Part shown: one piece after another, positions 49,846 through 58,771 of the stretch
Layout of the letters: every line of letters begins with the position of its first letter
How positions within the stretch are numbered: position 1 is the first letter of the stretch
DNA from: Candidatus Peregrinibacteria bacterium
GTDB taxonomy: Bacteria; Patescibacteriota; Gracilibacteria; UBA1369; 2-02-FULL-48-14
Assembly: GCA_018658105.1 (NCBI GenBank)
Contig: JABHVW010000008.1
Location: forward strand, 1-64,000
Reading direction: 5' to 3'
Length of the DNA stretch: 64,000 nt
Position numbers and translations under genes: made by a program
The notes under the pieces: model-generated
Databases searched by the model: none
The model's input: the letters and a program-made list of their open reading frames with translations, nothing else
What the model was told of the DNA's origin: nothing

Positions 49846-51157
49846 ACAAAACCAAAAGGCTCACAAGAAAATCCAAAAGATTAAATTCCACAGGAACATA
49901 CAGAGGCAACTCAGCAAAAAGCAGCGCAAGCAATTCCACTGCTCGTAAATTTACATACGCAAAAAGTGCGGCACTCTTACCAAAGACCAATGCAAGTGCA
50001 GAAAAAAACATAGCAAATGGCAAAAAAGGCGCCACCAAAACATTCACAACTGGAGACATCAATGAAAGATATCCAAAGTTATAAACCGTCAGTGGAAACG
50101 TAGCAATCTGCGCAGACAAACTTAAATAAAAAGCCTCAGCCAAAACTCCTCGGCCGGGTAAATATTTTTGAAACAAAGGTACAAAAACCAAAAGCCCAAA
50201 GGTCGACGCAAAAGAAAGTTGAAACCCAACATCATAAACAAGCACATAAGGATTTATCAAAACCATAAAAGTTGCACTCCACAAAAGCGCAAAAAACACC
50301 TGACTACGCCTTCCATTATATAAAGCCAAAAGCGCCATGACCCCCATTATTCCCGCCCGCAAAACCGCAGCACTCGCACCAACCAAAATTACAAATAGCA
50401 AAATAATAAAACTCGAAACCAAAATCCTTTGGCGCAAAGGCAAAAATGAAAGCATCCAAAAAACAATCGCGATTATCAAACTAATGTTATAACCCGAAAT
50501 CGCAACAATATGAGTAAGCCCCGTCACTTTAAAAGCCTCTGTTAATTCCAGAGGCATCCCCTTTCTACTTCCCAAAAGCAATCCAGCTGCAAAACTAGCC
50601 TCTGGCTCAAAAAGCAAACTGTTCAAACGCTGCTCAAGCTTCCACTTAAAATCATACAAAAAACCACGCACACTAAAAGACGCCTCTTCCACAAGTTGCA
50701 CAGAAGCCCGATTCATAAGCAACCACACTCTGTACCGAGCCAAATAAGCAGCATAATCAAAACCTTCAATGTCATCAGACGGCATTTCTAACTCCCCACT
50801 CACACTCACCAAATCACCAAAAGACAAATCTTCATATTTCGAAATTTTCACCAAAACCCGCCCAAACTCAGCGGCAACTGTAATTTTCTGATAATCCATC
50901 CTCCTATCAATTTCCTCCACAATTTGCCCTTCAAACTGAACAAATCCATATTCAACAAAACCCGGCGCTTGCTTCTCATATAAGTTCACACGAAAAACAC
51001 CAAAGAGAAAGAAAAATAAAATCGCACAAAGCCACCATCTTTTGGGCAAAAACACAAAAGGCAGAAGCCACATATACTGTGCAAAAGAAAAATCCGTGAG
51101 ACTCGCAAGCAAAATCCCAAGAAAAAATGAAAGCGTAAAAAATAATGGCAATATCAT
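49784..51157 (-). CDS. comEC: ComEC/Rec2-type DNA uptake channel protein
   Basis: ComEC carries single-stranded DNA across the cytoplasmic membrane in competent cells. From the ATG at 51157 the product has 457 residues: two or three N-terminal helices, an external OB-like domain (about 55-150), and the multi-helix competence domain. The hallmark stretch is GLTHIVAISGYNISLI (about 215-230), followed by RAGIMGVMALLALYNGRRS and NPYVLVYDVGFQLSFASTFGLL. The C-terminal metallo-beta-lactamase-like domain found in many ComEC proteins is absent. A longer frame begins with TTG at 51187, but the ATG is a better start. With the pilus operon it suggests natural uptake. Confidence 0.9.
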   Translation of the reverse strand: MILPLFFTLSFFLGILLASLTDFSFAQYMWLLPFVFLPKRWWLCAILFFFLFGVFRVNLYEKQAPGFVEYGFVQFEGQIVEEIDRRMDYQKITVAAEFGRVLVKISKYEDLSFGDLVSVSGELEMPSDDIEGFDYAAYLARYRVWLLMNRASVQLVEEASFSVRGFLYDFKWKLEQRLNSLLFEPEASFAAGLLLGSRKGMPLELTEAFKVTGLTHIVAISGYNISLIIAIVFWMLSFLPLRQRILVSSFIILLFVILVGASAAVLRAGIMGVMALLALYNGRRSQVFFALLWSATFMVLINPYVLVYDVGFQLSFASTFGLLVFVPLFQKYLPGRGVLAEAFYLSLSAQIATFPLTVYNFGYLSLMSPVVNVLVAPFLPFAMFFSALALVFGKSAALFAYVNLRAVELLALLFAELPLYVPVEFNLLDFLVSLLVLFSSSLFFYKSKLVRAFWRGS

Positions 51158-51222
51158 TGAACAACAATATCCCAATAAAGCTGACAAAACCCTGAATTAA
51201 TTACCCCTTCATTCTTTCATCA

Positions 51223-51318
51223 TATTTTACGGATTTTTGGAGAGAAAGATGCTTTATGAAAGTATTTATTTCACATATACTCTTTAGCCTTCCCTTCTCT
51301 CCAAAAATCCGTAAAATA
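51223..51318. repeat. 24-bp perfect inverted repeat around the LCP promoter
   Basis: Arms at 51223-51246 and 51295-51318 are exact reverse complements, separated by 48 bp. The arms begin TATTTTACGGATTTTTGG. A TATACT -10 box (51276-51281) with weak TTTATG (51253-51258) lies between them, so the right arm would be in the mRNA leader. It may be a small non-autonomous element or a cruciform regulatory site. Confidence 0.65.
51253..51281 (+). promoter_or_regulatory. Promoter of the LCP gene
   Basis: TTTATG (51253-51258), 17 bp, TATACT (51276-51281). The leader of about 53 nt is long for this genome and includes one arm of the inverted repeat. Confidence 0.45.
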
Positions 51319-51340
51319 GAAAAGCAATGAGCCCACAACA

Positions 51341-52765
51341 ATGAATGGTTTTCAAAAACGGGAAATAAACACTTGGAATAAAAAAGCCGAACGCTGGATT
51401 AAAAGTCATTTAGTTTTGGCAATAATCGCACTACTGCTCGGGCTACTAACCTTAAAAGGTGTAGTCGGTGCAATCAAAGTTGGCGAGCCATTTTCTGTAA
51501 AACAAATTGTAGTTTCTGCCGTAAGTAAAAGCCTCACAACAGATCAAAATGGCAATACAAACATTTTGCTACTTGGAGTTGGTGGTGAAGGTCACGACGG
51601 CCAAAATCTAACCGACACAATGATCATCGCATCAATCGATCGCAAAAAAAATCTCGTACCAATGCTGTCCATTCCCCGCGACATTTATGTCGAAAACGAT
51701 ATTGTTGGCTGGGGCACAAGAATCAACAGTATTTATGAATTTATTCTCGACGAACACGAAGACCACGAGCTAGCAATGGATCAGCTAATAAAAGAAGTCG
51801 AGAATCTAAGCGATATGGAAATTCACTACTATGCAAAAATCGATTTCCAAGGTGTTACGGATGTAATTGATGCACTCGGCGGCATTGAAGTAACTGTTGA
51901 AGAAGACATTTACGATCCATACTATCCAGACGATTACACTTACGAGTTCAACACCTTCTCTCTTTCTGCCGGCACACAAATTATGGATGGCGACACGGCT
52001 CTAAAATACGCGAGATCTCGCTACACAACTTCAGATTTTGATCGCGCAAAAAGACAACATCAAATTATCGATGCCTTCCGCGCAAGAGCCCTAAGCATCG
52101 GCTTCTTATTGAATCCAAATAAAATCAAAAACACTTATTACGCAATCTCAAACAATTTCCAAACAGACCTCACATTAACCGACATGCTGAACCTTGCAAG
52201 CATGGCCCCAGATTTCAACAGTGACAGTTTGATTTCACAAGTATTCCACGACGACGCCAGCCAAACCGGAGGATTTTTATACACGCCAGACAGAGAAGAT
52301 TACGGCGGTGCATTCGTACTCACTCCCTACAGCGAAAACTTCGACGAACTACAAATCTTCAGCCAGCTATATTTTTATCATCCAGAAATCTTAATGGATC
52401 AAATTCCAATTCAAGTTGTGAATGGAACCAAAGAAGAAGGATTGGCAGGTTTGACCAAAATGCAACTAAACCGATACGGCTTCAATCCCGTTGGCTTCGG
52501 CAACGCAGTTTCAACTGATCAAAAGAAAAGCCGCATTATTATTCGAAACGAATTAAGAGATGGCGAATTCGAAGAAACAGATATTTCAGAAACACTCGAA
52601 TTACTACCAACTTTCATTCCGGGAGCAGACATCTACAAAACGGCTCCAGAGGAGTACAATGAACTTAACTGGCCTACAGAAGCCAGAATCATCGTTGAAC
52701 TTGGAGAGGATTTCCTTGAATATTACCAAGAATACGAAGAAAGATTTTACTGGGGAATATATTAA
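51341..52765 (+). CDS. LytR-CpsA-Psr (LCP) family glycopolymer transferase
   Basis: LCP enzymes join undecaprenyl-linked glycopolymers to peptidoglycan. The 474-residue protein has one N-terminal membrane helix (about 24-46), then the LCP domain (about 65-260). In it stand NILLLGVGGEGHDGQNLTDTM, the catalytic-site arginines in SIPRDIYV and the block TALKYARSRYTTSDFDRAKRQ with its conserved Arg residues. A LytR_C-type domain follows (about 360-420; IPIQVVNGTKEEGLAGLTK). The gene starts a same-strand cluster with rluB, dacA and mraY, in line with wall synthesis. Confidence 0.93.
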   Translation: MNGFQKREINTWNKKAERWIKSHLVLAIIALLLGLLTLKGVVGAIKVGEPFSVKQIVVSAVSKSLTTDQNGNTNILLLGVGGEGHDGQNLTDTMIIASIDRKKNLVPMLSIPRDIYVENDIVGWGTRINSIYEFILDEHEDHELAMDQLIKEVENLSDMEIHYYAKIDFQGVTDVIDALGGIEVTVEEDIYDPYYPDDYTYEFNTFSLSAGTQIMDGDTALKYARSRYTTSDFDRAKRQHQIIDAFRARALSIGFLLNPNKIKNTYYAISNNFQTDLTLTDMLNLASMAPDFNSDSLISQVFHDDASQTGGFLYTPDREDYGGAFVLTPYSENFDELQIFSQLYFYHPEILMDQIPIQVVNGTKEEGLAGLTKMQLNRYGFNPVGFGNAVSTDQKKSRIIIRNELRDGEFEETDISETLELLPTFIPGADIYKTAPEEYNELNWPTEARIIVELGEDFLEYYQEYEERFYWGIY

Positions 52766-52767
52766 AT

Positions 52768-53481
52768 ATGAAAATTAGACTACAAAAACGAATAGCAGAT
52801 TCAGGCCATTGTTCACGCCGCAAAGCCGAAGTTTTAATGACGGAGGGAAAAGTAAAAGTTAATGGCGAAGTGGTTACAACGCTCGGCACAAAAGTAAATG
52901 AGAAAGCTAAAATAGAAGTTGATGGGAAAAAAATATCTTTCCCAAAAGTTCAAATTACAGTCGCACTAAACAAACCAGCCGAATACATCAGCTCAAAATT
53001 CGACCCGAACAATCCAAAAACAATAATGGATTTACTGCCAAAAGAGCTACAACTTTTAAAACCAGCAGGCCGTTTAGATAAAGATTCAGAAGGTTTAATG
53101 ATACTTTCTAGCGACGGCGCATTAATTCAAAAACTCACCCATCCAAAACACGAGCACACAAAAACTTACGAAATAATCATTAAGGGTTACGCCAAAGACA
53201 AAGATCTAGCAATTCTAACAAAAGGAAAAATTAAATTGGATGGCTACACGCTAAACCCAATGGAATTCCGCATAATCAAAACTTTAAAAGATCGAAAAAC
53301 ACTTGTAGAAATTAAATTAAATGAAGGTCGCAACAGACAAATCCGCCGCGTAATGGATTCTATAGGCTTCCCTGTGATATATTTACAAAGAACCGCCATA
53401 GGACAGTTTGATTTAGGTGATCTAGATAAAGGCGATCACAAAATATTAACTGACGCAGATATTAAAAACGCACTTTCATAA
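52768..53481 (+). CDS. rluB: rRNA pseudouridine synthase, RsuA/RluB family
   Basis: Makes pseudouridine in ribosomal RNA. The 237-residue protein has an N-terminal S4 RNA-binding domain (about 3-60), then the catalytic domain with AGRLDKDSEGLMIL at 100-113; the catalytic Asp is D104. The later LNEGRNRQIRRVMDSIGFPVIYLQRTAIG block is the family's second signature. RsuA, RluB, RluE and RluF are hard to tell apart by eye, so the exact target in rRNA is open. It follows the LCP gene by 2 bp and shares a base with dacA. Confidence 0.9.
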   Translation: MKIRLQKRIADSGHCSRRKAEVLMTEGKVKVNGEVVTTLGTKVNEKAKIEVDGKKISFPKVQITVALNKPAEYISSKFDPNNPKTIMDLLPKELQLLKPAGRLDKDSEGLMILSSDGALIQKLTHPKHEHTKTYEIIIKGYAKDKDLAILTKGKIKLDGYTLNPMEFRIIKTLKDRKTLVEIKLNEGRNRQIRRVMDSIGFPVIYLQRTAIGQFDLGDLDKGDHKILTDADIKNALS

Positions 53482-54350
53482 TGTTTGAAACTTTATTCAC
53501 ACTACTTCTGGCTGGCACTTTAGGCACCAGCGCTCCAATGAGCAACCTAGCCAGCAGCTTCGACGAAAGTCAGCTTTTGCACGTTTCGCAAATGCCCTAC
53601 CAAGAAGTTGAAAGTCTCACCCCATACATGAGTGCAAATTCTGTTCTGGCAATCGATCTGGATTCACAGGCAACTCTTTACGAAAACAACGCAAACGCCG
53701 TTGTACCAATCGCAAGTCTCACAAAATTAATGACAGCTTACATCGCACTTACAGAAAACGACCCAAATGGAATCGTAAAAGTCAGCGCAAATGCAGCAGG
53801 AACAATTGGATCAAGAATGGGCTTATATACAAATGAAGAAATCACAGTTAAAAACTTACTATTCGGGCTTTTAATCCGCTCAGGAAACGATGCTGCTGTG
53901 GCACTCGCCGAACACAATGCAGGTTCAGTTTCTAACTTTGTAGAGAAAATGAATCAAAAAGCAGCCGAACTTGGTTTAGAAAATACTGTCTACAAAAACC
54001 CTACTGGCCTAGATTCAAGCGGCGCACATTCTAGTGCTCGCGATCTCTCAATTTTAAGTACACGTTTACTCAAATTCTCTAGCATTCAAGAAATTGTTGG
54101 CATTCAAAAAACATCTGTAAGTAGTCAAAGTGGACATGCTCACGAACTTACAAATACAAATATCCTTCTGGGTCAAAATGGAATTAAAGGCTTAAAAACG
54201 GGTAAAACCCTGGCAGCTGGTGAATGTTTAATAAGTTTTGCCGAAAGCCCAGATGGTCATGAAATAATTACAATCGTACTTGGCAGCGCAAATCGCTTTA
54301 CAGATACAAAAGCCCTGGTAGATTGGATCTATAACAGTTTTGCATGGTAA
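53481..54350 (+). CDS. dacA: D-alanyl-D-alanine carboxypeptidase (peptidase S11, PBP5-like)
   Basis: Trims the last D-Ala from peptidoglycan stem peptides. The 289-residue protein has a short hydrophobic N-terminus that may act as signal. The three active-site motifs are complete: SLTK at 79-82 with the nucleophile Ser79, SGN at 134-136 and KTG at 239-241. The C-terminal membrane-anchoring domain of E. coli PBP5 is missing. It sits between rluB and mraY and overlaps mraY by 7 bp. Confidence 0.93.
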   Translation: MFETLFTLLLAGTLGTSAPMSNLASSFDESQLLHVSQMPYQEVESLTPYMSANSVLAIDLDSQATLYENNANAVVPIASLTKLMTAYIALTENDPNGIVKVSANAAGTIGSRMGLYTNEEITVKNLLFGLLIRSGNDAAVALAEHNAGSVSNFVEKMNQKAAELGLENTVYKNPTGLDSSGAHSSARDLSILSTRLLKFSSIQEIVGIQKTSVSSQSGHAHELTNTNILLGQNGIKGLKTGKTLAAGECLISFAESPDGHEIITIVLGSANRFTDTKALVDWIYNSFAW

Positions 54351-55414
54351 ATGCTTTCCCTATCACCGAAGAAGTAAGACATTTAATTTTAATTGTCGGC
54401 TCAGGCTTTCTTTCTTTTGTGATCGCATTTCTTGCCGCGAATCCATTTATAAATTTTTTACGCAAACACAAACTAGGTAAAAACATTCGAGAAATCGCCA
54501 GTGACGGAAAATCCGCTCCACTCTTTCACGCTTTGCACAACAAAAAAGCCGGCACCCCCACAATGGGCGGAATTCTAATTTGGGGCAGCGCATTAATTAC
54601 AATCTTACTTTCAAGAGTTTTTTCATACATCGGCTGGTTCGATCATTCACTAATAAATCGTAAAGAAACCTACTTAGCAATTTTCACGCTAATTTCAGTC
54701 GCATTGCTCGGCATGGTAGATGACCTTTTCAACATTAAAGGTTGGGGCCGCAGCAAGGGCTTAAACATAAAACCAAAATTCTTCTGGCTCGTAATGTTCG
54801 CGCTTGCAGGTGCACTTTGGTTTCATTTCAAACTCGGATACGACCAAATCCACATCCCAGGCGTCGGCGATTTCATGATAGGCGCATGGTACATTCCACT
54901 CTTTATGTTCATTATTGCCGGCAGCGCTAACGCCGTAAACATCACAGACGGCTTAGACGGGCTTTCCGGCGGACTAATCGTAATCGCTTTCGGCGCTTAC
55001 GCAGGAATTGCATATGCGCACGGCTTATTTATTTTAGCCGCATTCTGCGCTGTAATAGCCGGCTCATCTCTCGCCTTCCTTTGGTTCAACATTGCCCCCG
55101 CCCGCTTTTACATGGGCGACACAGGCTCAATTTCACTCGGCGCCACCCTCGGCGTTATCGCCATGCTAACTAACACAGTTTTAATCCTTCCATTCATTGC
55201 TTTTATTTTTGTAATCGAAACACTCTCAGTAATCATCCAATTAACATCAAAAAAAATCCGCGGCAAAAAAGTCTTCCACATCGCACCCATTCACCACCAC
55301 TTCGAACATATCGGCTGGCCCGAAACGCAAGTAGTTATGCGATTCTGGATTACCGGCGCACTAGTCGCTTCCCTCGGTCTCGTCCTCGCTCTCATCGGAA
55401 TGGGAGAAATCTAA
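54344..55414 (+). CDS. mraY: Phospho-N-acetylmuramoyl-pentapeptide transferase
   Basis: Makes lipid I from UDP-MurNAc-pentapeptide and undecaprenyl phosphate, the first membrane step of peptidoglycan synthesis. The 356-residue polytopic protein has about ten helices and the family motifs in order: KAGTPTMGGILI, LGMVDDLFNIKGWGR with the metal-binding DD, NAVNITDGLDGLSGG, and the HIAPIHHHFEHIGWPE block with the HHH triad. The 3' end overlaps the convergent FecR-like gene by 54 bp. Confidence 0.96.
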   Translation: MVNAFPITEEVRHLILIVGSGFLSFVIAFLAANPFINFLRKHKLGKNIREIASDGKSAPLFHALHNKKAGTPTMGGILIWGSALITILLSRVFSYIGWFDHSLINRKETYLAIFTLISVALLGMVDDLFNIKGWGRSKGLNIKPKFFWLVMFALAGALWFHFKLGYDQIHIPGVGDFMIGAWYIPLFMFIIAGSANAVNITDGLDGLSGGLIVIAFGAYAGIAYAHGLFILAAFCAVIAGSSLAFLWFNIAPARFYMGDTGSISLGATLGVIAMLTNTVLILPFIAFIFVIETLSVIIQLTSKKIRGKKVFHIAPIHHHFEHIGWPETQVVMRFWITGALVASLGLVLALIGMGEI

Positions 55415-57214
55415 AAGCCGAGTATCTTGAACCGGCTCTTCAACTAATTCAACAGTCACAAGTAAATCATCTGATTCGGTTTCAGCTATTTCTGCTTCCA
55501 CATCATCAAACTGATCAGAAAGTTCAGTAGTCAAATCAGAAGAATCTTTCAAACGATCGTAAAGAGCTTGTTGCGCATCAATGTCATAGTTTGTCTCAGC
55601 AAAAAATTCAGATACATGTGTTAAAGATTTTTCTCTTAGACTCAGAATCATCACACCCATTTCTTCCAAAATCTGAGACTCTGCATCCAGAGAATCATTA
55701 AATTCAGGCATTGAAGAAACAACTCTCAACATATCAAAATCAGAAAGCTTCCTATCTAAAACACTAGATACAACTTCTTCTTTTTCTTCTAAAGAAACAC
55801 CTTCAAGTTCAAGCAAAAGAGACATAGATTCATCTTGATAATCACTCAAAAACTCAGCTGCTTGCTCATAATTTCCATCCTCCAACAAGTCGGGTAAACG
55901 TGCCAATTTCTGCGACGCAGAAAGCATACGCAACTCACTCTTTTCAGAAACAGTTTTCGCTAGCGACAATGTCGCCTCAGCCAAATGATCTTCAAGAAGC
56001 TCTACACCTTCGCCTTCATCTTCATCAACAGAAACAGCTTTTTGTACTTCTTCCAATTGAGCCACCAAAGGCGCCGTATCACTTTCTACCTCATCAATCT
56101 TTTTTTGATATTCATTCAAAACATCCTCCGCCAATTCCAAATTACCATTATCAATCAAAACACGAGCCTCATTCAAACGATTCTCTGCATGCTGTAATTG
56201 AAGTTCTTGTTTCGCCACATTCGTAAAAGTCAAAACCTCCTGAACATCTTCTCTAAAAGTTTTAAATTTATATAAAGGATTCCCCGGCAAAATATTAATT
56301 CTATCAATCGCTTCACGTTTATATCGTTCATCCAAATGCCTTAAATGTTCTTTTCCATAAGCCAAATTAAAAGTCCACCAAAGATCAGATTCAAATGATT
56401 TATTTAATTCTTCAAACTCCAAACCACTAGAAACAAGCATGCTCGTCCCCTGTCCCAAAGTTCCTGCATAATTATCATCCGCCTGCACATTTACCTCCAC
56501 AACATTTCTCGCAACATTTATTTGAGTTTCATCATCTACCAATTCAATATCAACCATTGCTCTCTGATACATAGAAAGCTCACCATGCGGAAACTGAACT
56601 GAAAGATAAGCATCCGGACTAACAGGATTCACAAACTGAGACCAAAGCCGCCCTTCATGCTGAGTAATCATTACACCAGTCACCGAAGAACTCATTGGAT
56701 TCAATTGCACATCTGTAAAAGTAATATGAGTATTCGGCGCAAGAGTTAATCGACTATCATCCAATAAAACAATATGCGCCATTGACGCACTTTCCGTATA
56801 GATGTTGTCACCCTCTTGCAAGAAAACCGTACCAGTCACCAATTCACCATTTACTCTAACTTCACCCTGCGCCACTTCCAAAGTACTCACTGCTGAAGCA
56901 GCCACAAGTTTCGGACCAGAAAATGCCGGCAAAAACAGAGCCGCACAAAACATAGACAAAGTAGACATTGCCAAAAATCGTTTTGAGTAAGCCAAAAGAT
57001 GCACCCTTTCTGGGCGATCTGGTAATAAATTCAACATATTTTCTTTCGCTTGAACATGGCGCAAACGCGGCGCACTCAAAGGCTTTGATACCTTAAAAGA
57101 ATTCAAAACACCCTGATAAGAACTGAATCCCCTCTCGGGCAATTTCGATTCCATCCTGTTCCAAATTCGTTTTTTAATTAGATCAATGTCTTCCATACAT
57201 GTATTAAAACGCAA
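55361..57214 (-). CDS. FecR-domain protein with long helical extension, probable partner of the ECF sigma factor
   Basis: A 617-residue protein. A cytoplasmic N-terminus of about 75 residues and one membrane helix (about 80-98) are followed by a FecR-like beta domain (about 108-260; EVAQGEVRVNGELV, then LDDSRLTLAPNTHITF). The remaining 350 residues are acidic and helical, with TPR-like or coiled segments, and end in an Asp/Glu-rich tail. In FecR proteins the N-terminus controls a sigma factor in response to the outside. Gene order (sigma factor first, 14 bp apart) supports this. Met7 (57196) is an alternative start. The extension is much longer than usual. Confidence 0.65.
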   Translation of the reverse strand: MRFNTCMEDIDLIKKRIWNRMESKLPERGFSSYQGVLNSFKVSKPLSAPRLRHVQAKENMLNLLPDRPERVHLLAYSKRFLAMSTLSMFCAALFLPAFSGPKLVAASAVSTLEVAQGEVRVNGELVTGTVFLQEGDNIYTESASMAHIVLLDDSRLTLAPNTHITFTDVQLNPMSSSVTGVMITQHEGRLWSQFVNPVSPDAYLSVQFPHGELSMYQRAMVDIELVDDETQINVARNVVEVNVQADDNYAGTLGQGTSMLVSSGLEFEELNKSFESDLWWTFNLAYGKEHLRHLDERYKREAIDRINILPGNPLYKFKTFREDVQEVLTFTNVAKQELQLQHAENRLNEARVLIDNGNLELAEDVLNEYQKKIDEVESDTAPLVAQLEEVQKAVSVDEDEGEGVELLEDHLAEATLSLAKTVSEKSELRMLSASQKLARLPDLLEDGNYEQAAEFLSDYQDESMSLLLELEGVSLEEKEEVVSSVLDRKLSDFDMLRVVSSMPEFNDSLDAESQILEEMGVMILSLREKSLTHVSEFFAETNYDIDAQQALYDRLKDSSDLTTELSDQFDDVEAEIAETESDDLLVTVELVEEPVQDTRLLDFSHSDESEDETEGSD

Positions 57215-57228
57215 AAAAGTTAAAAGTA

Positions 57229-57804
57229 TTACAAAAACTCTGCAGATATTCCCTTTTCACCCAAACCAATCTTCAATTCTTTCAAAGCTCTAAACTGTAA
57301 AACACGAATATTTCCTTCAGTTTGCCCCAAAATTTCCGCAATTTCAGAATTTGAAAGCCCACTCAAAAACTTCAAAGTAATCACCTGTTTATATGGCTCT
57401 CTCAATTTATCTACCTCTTCTCTAATTTTTTCAGCCATCAAAGATCGTTCGGTTCTCTTTTGCGGAGCATTCCCAACTGTCTTATCTGCCATACTCGGAT
57501 CAATAGGCAAAATACTCCTATGCGCTCTTCTATGGTCTATAACCGCATTATGCGCAATCCGAAAAAGCCATGCACCAAAACTCACATCCCTCTTCTCATA
57601 TTTCTCAAGATTCACCCACGATTTAATAAATACATTTTCAACAATATCTTCAACCTCCTTTGGAACAACTCTAAAATGAACATAGCGGTAGATCTTTTCA
57701 AAGAAATGATCATACACTTGGCCATATGCATCTTTATCCCCTTCTTGTGCAGAAAGTATAAGAGCGTCTATATCAATATCAGAAATATTGCCTGGAGTGG
57801 ACAT
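57229..57804 (-). CDS. ECF-type RNA polymerase sigma factor
   Basis: A 191-residue sigma-70 family protein without region 3. Region 2 (about 28-98) shows the core-binding and -10 parts, with AYGQVYDHFFEKIYRYV, VEDIVENVFIKSW and FGAWLFRIAHNAVIDHRR. Region 4 (about 125-182) has the helix-turn-helix REPYKQVITLKFLSGLSNSEIAEILG..EGNIRVLQFRALKEL. The target promoters are not known. The FecR-like gene downstream probably codes for its regulator. No GGAAC-type ECF promoter was found at its own start. Confidence 0.92.
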   Translation of the reverse strand: MSTPGNISDIDIDALILSAQEGDKDAYGQVYDHFFEKIYRYVHFRVVPKEVEDIVENVFIKSWVNLEKYEKRDVSFGAWLFRIAHNAVIDHRRAHRSILPIDPSMADKTVGNAPQKRTERSLMAEKIREEVDKLREPYKQVITLKFLSGLSNSEIAEILGQTEGNIRVLQFRALKELKIGLGEKGISAEFL

Positions 57805-57871
57805 TAGTGTGGACTAAATAGCGTGTAAACAAAGCATACACTTCTATTTAAACGGAATCTATATAAGAATG

Positions 57872-58762
57872 TTACGAAAGAGCGCTTGCCGCACGCGAAA
57901 CTTCTTTTTTACTACCAATTAATATTGGCGTGATTTGAGTTAGATCTTTAACTTTAATATCTAAAATATCAATCTCTCCATTACTCGCCGATCCACCAGC
58001 CTGCTCCATAATCATTGCCATCGGACCACATTCAAAAAGTAACCGCAACTTACCATCCGGCGCACTCGGCATTCCAGGATACAAAAACACACCACTACCC
58101 TTTTTCAAAATATGATTGATATCAGGCACCATTCCACCAGAGTATCGTAAAGTATATTGCTCCTTCATAAATTCACAAATTAAGGCGAAATAATCATCGC
58201 GCTCCTTCGTCGCGCGCAAATTACCAGGCGCAAAATATGCCTTATCACCACCTAAAGAAAGCTCACCTTCATATTTCCAAACGTCATCCAAAAGCAAAAA
58301 CTCATGCACACCATCCCCAACTGTAAGCACCAAAGTAGTACGCGGACCATACACAACATAAAGCGCCGCAACCTGCTCCCGCGCCGTTCGCCCAATCAAA
58401 TCTGAACCCTCATAAATCCCAACTATCGTACCAACCGCCATATTAACATTCACCAAACTCGAACCATCTAACGGATCATGCACCACAGTATATTTACCAT
58501 CATCACGAACATGAATCAGATCGTCTAGCTCTTCACTTCCAATCGCCGCCACAAAAGGGCAACTCTTCAAATGATTCTCTAGAATATTTTCAGCCTGCAC
58601 ATCCAAAGCCAACTGATCTTCACCATAAACATTTTGAGTGCCAGCCTTACCAGTGCTTGTATGAACAATCGCATTCGAAATTCCAGCACAAGCCCGACTC
58701 AGTTCAACAATCAATTCAGCCAATTCCATCGACGCACCATTCTTCTGTAAGAAATCAAACAT
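57872..58762 (-). CDS. fbp: Fructose-1,6-bisphosphatase, class I
   Basis: Removes the 1-phosphate of fructose-1,6-bisphosphate in gluconeogenesis. The 296-residue protein has the metal site SEELDD (76-81), the motif HDPLDGSSLVNVN (95-107; consensus DPLDGSSNID), TLRYSGGMVPD and KLRLLFECGPMAMIMEQAGG. It is a little shorter than E. coli Fbp (332). The residue after GSS is Leu-Val rather than Asn-Ile, which is tolerated. It lies 9 bp after the aldolase gene, so the two steps are co-expressed. Confidence 0.93.
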   Translation of the reverse strand: MFDFLQKNGASMELAELIVELSRACAGISNAIVHTSTGKAGTQNVYGEDQLALDVQAENILENHLKSCPFVAAIGSEELDDLIHVRDDGKYTVVHDPLDGSSLVNVNMAVGTIVGIYEGSDLIGRTAREQVAALYVVYGPRTTLVLTVGDGVHEFLLLDDVWKYEGELSLGGDKAYFAPGNLRATKERDDYFALICEFMKEQYTLRYSGGMVPDINHILKKGSGVFLYPGMPSAPDGKLRLLFECGPMAMIMEQAGGSASNGEIDILDIKVKDLTQITPILIGSKKEVSRAASALS

Positions 58763-58771
58763 AATATAAAA

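Noticed and set aside
51158-51187. TTG start for ComEC adding ten residues
   Set aside because: A normal ATG follows at 51157 directly before the first hydrophobic helix; the extension has no support.
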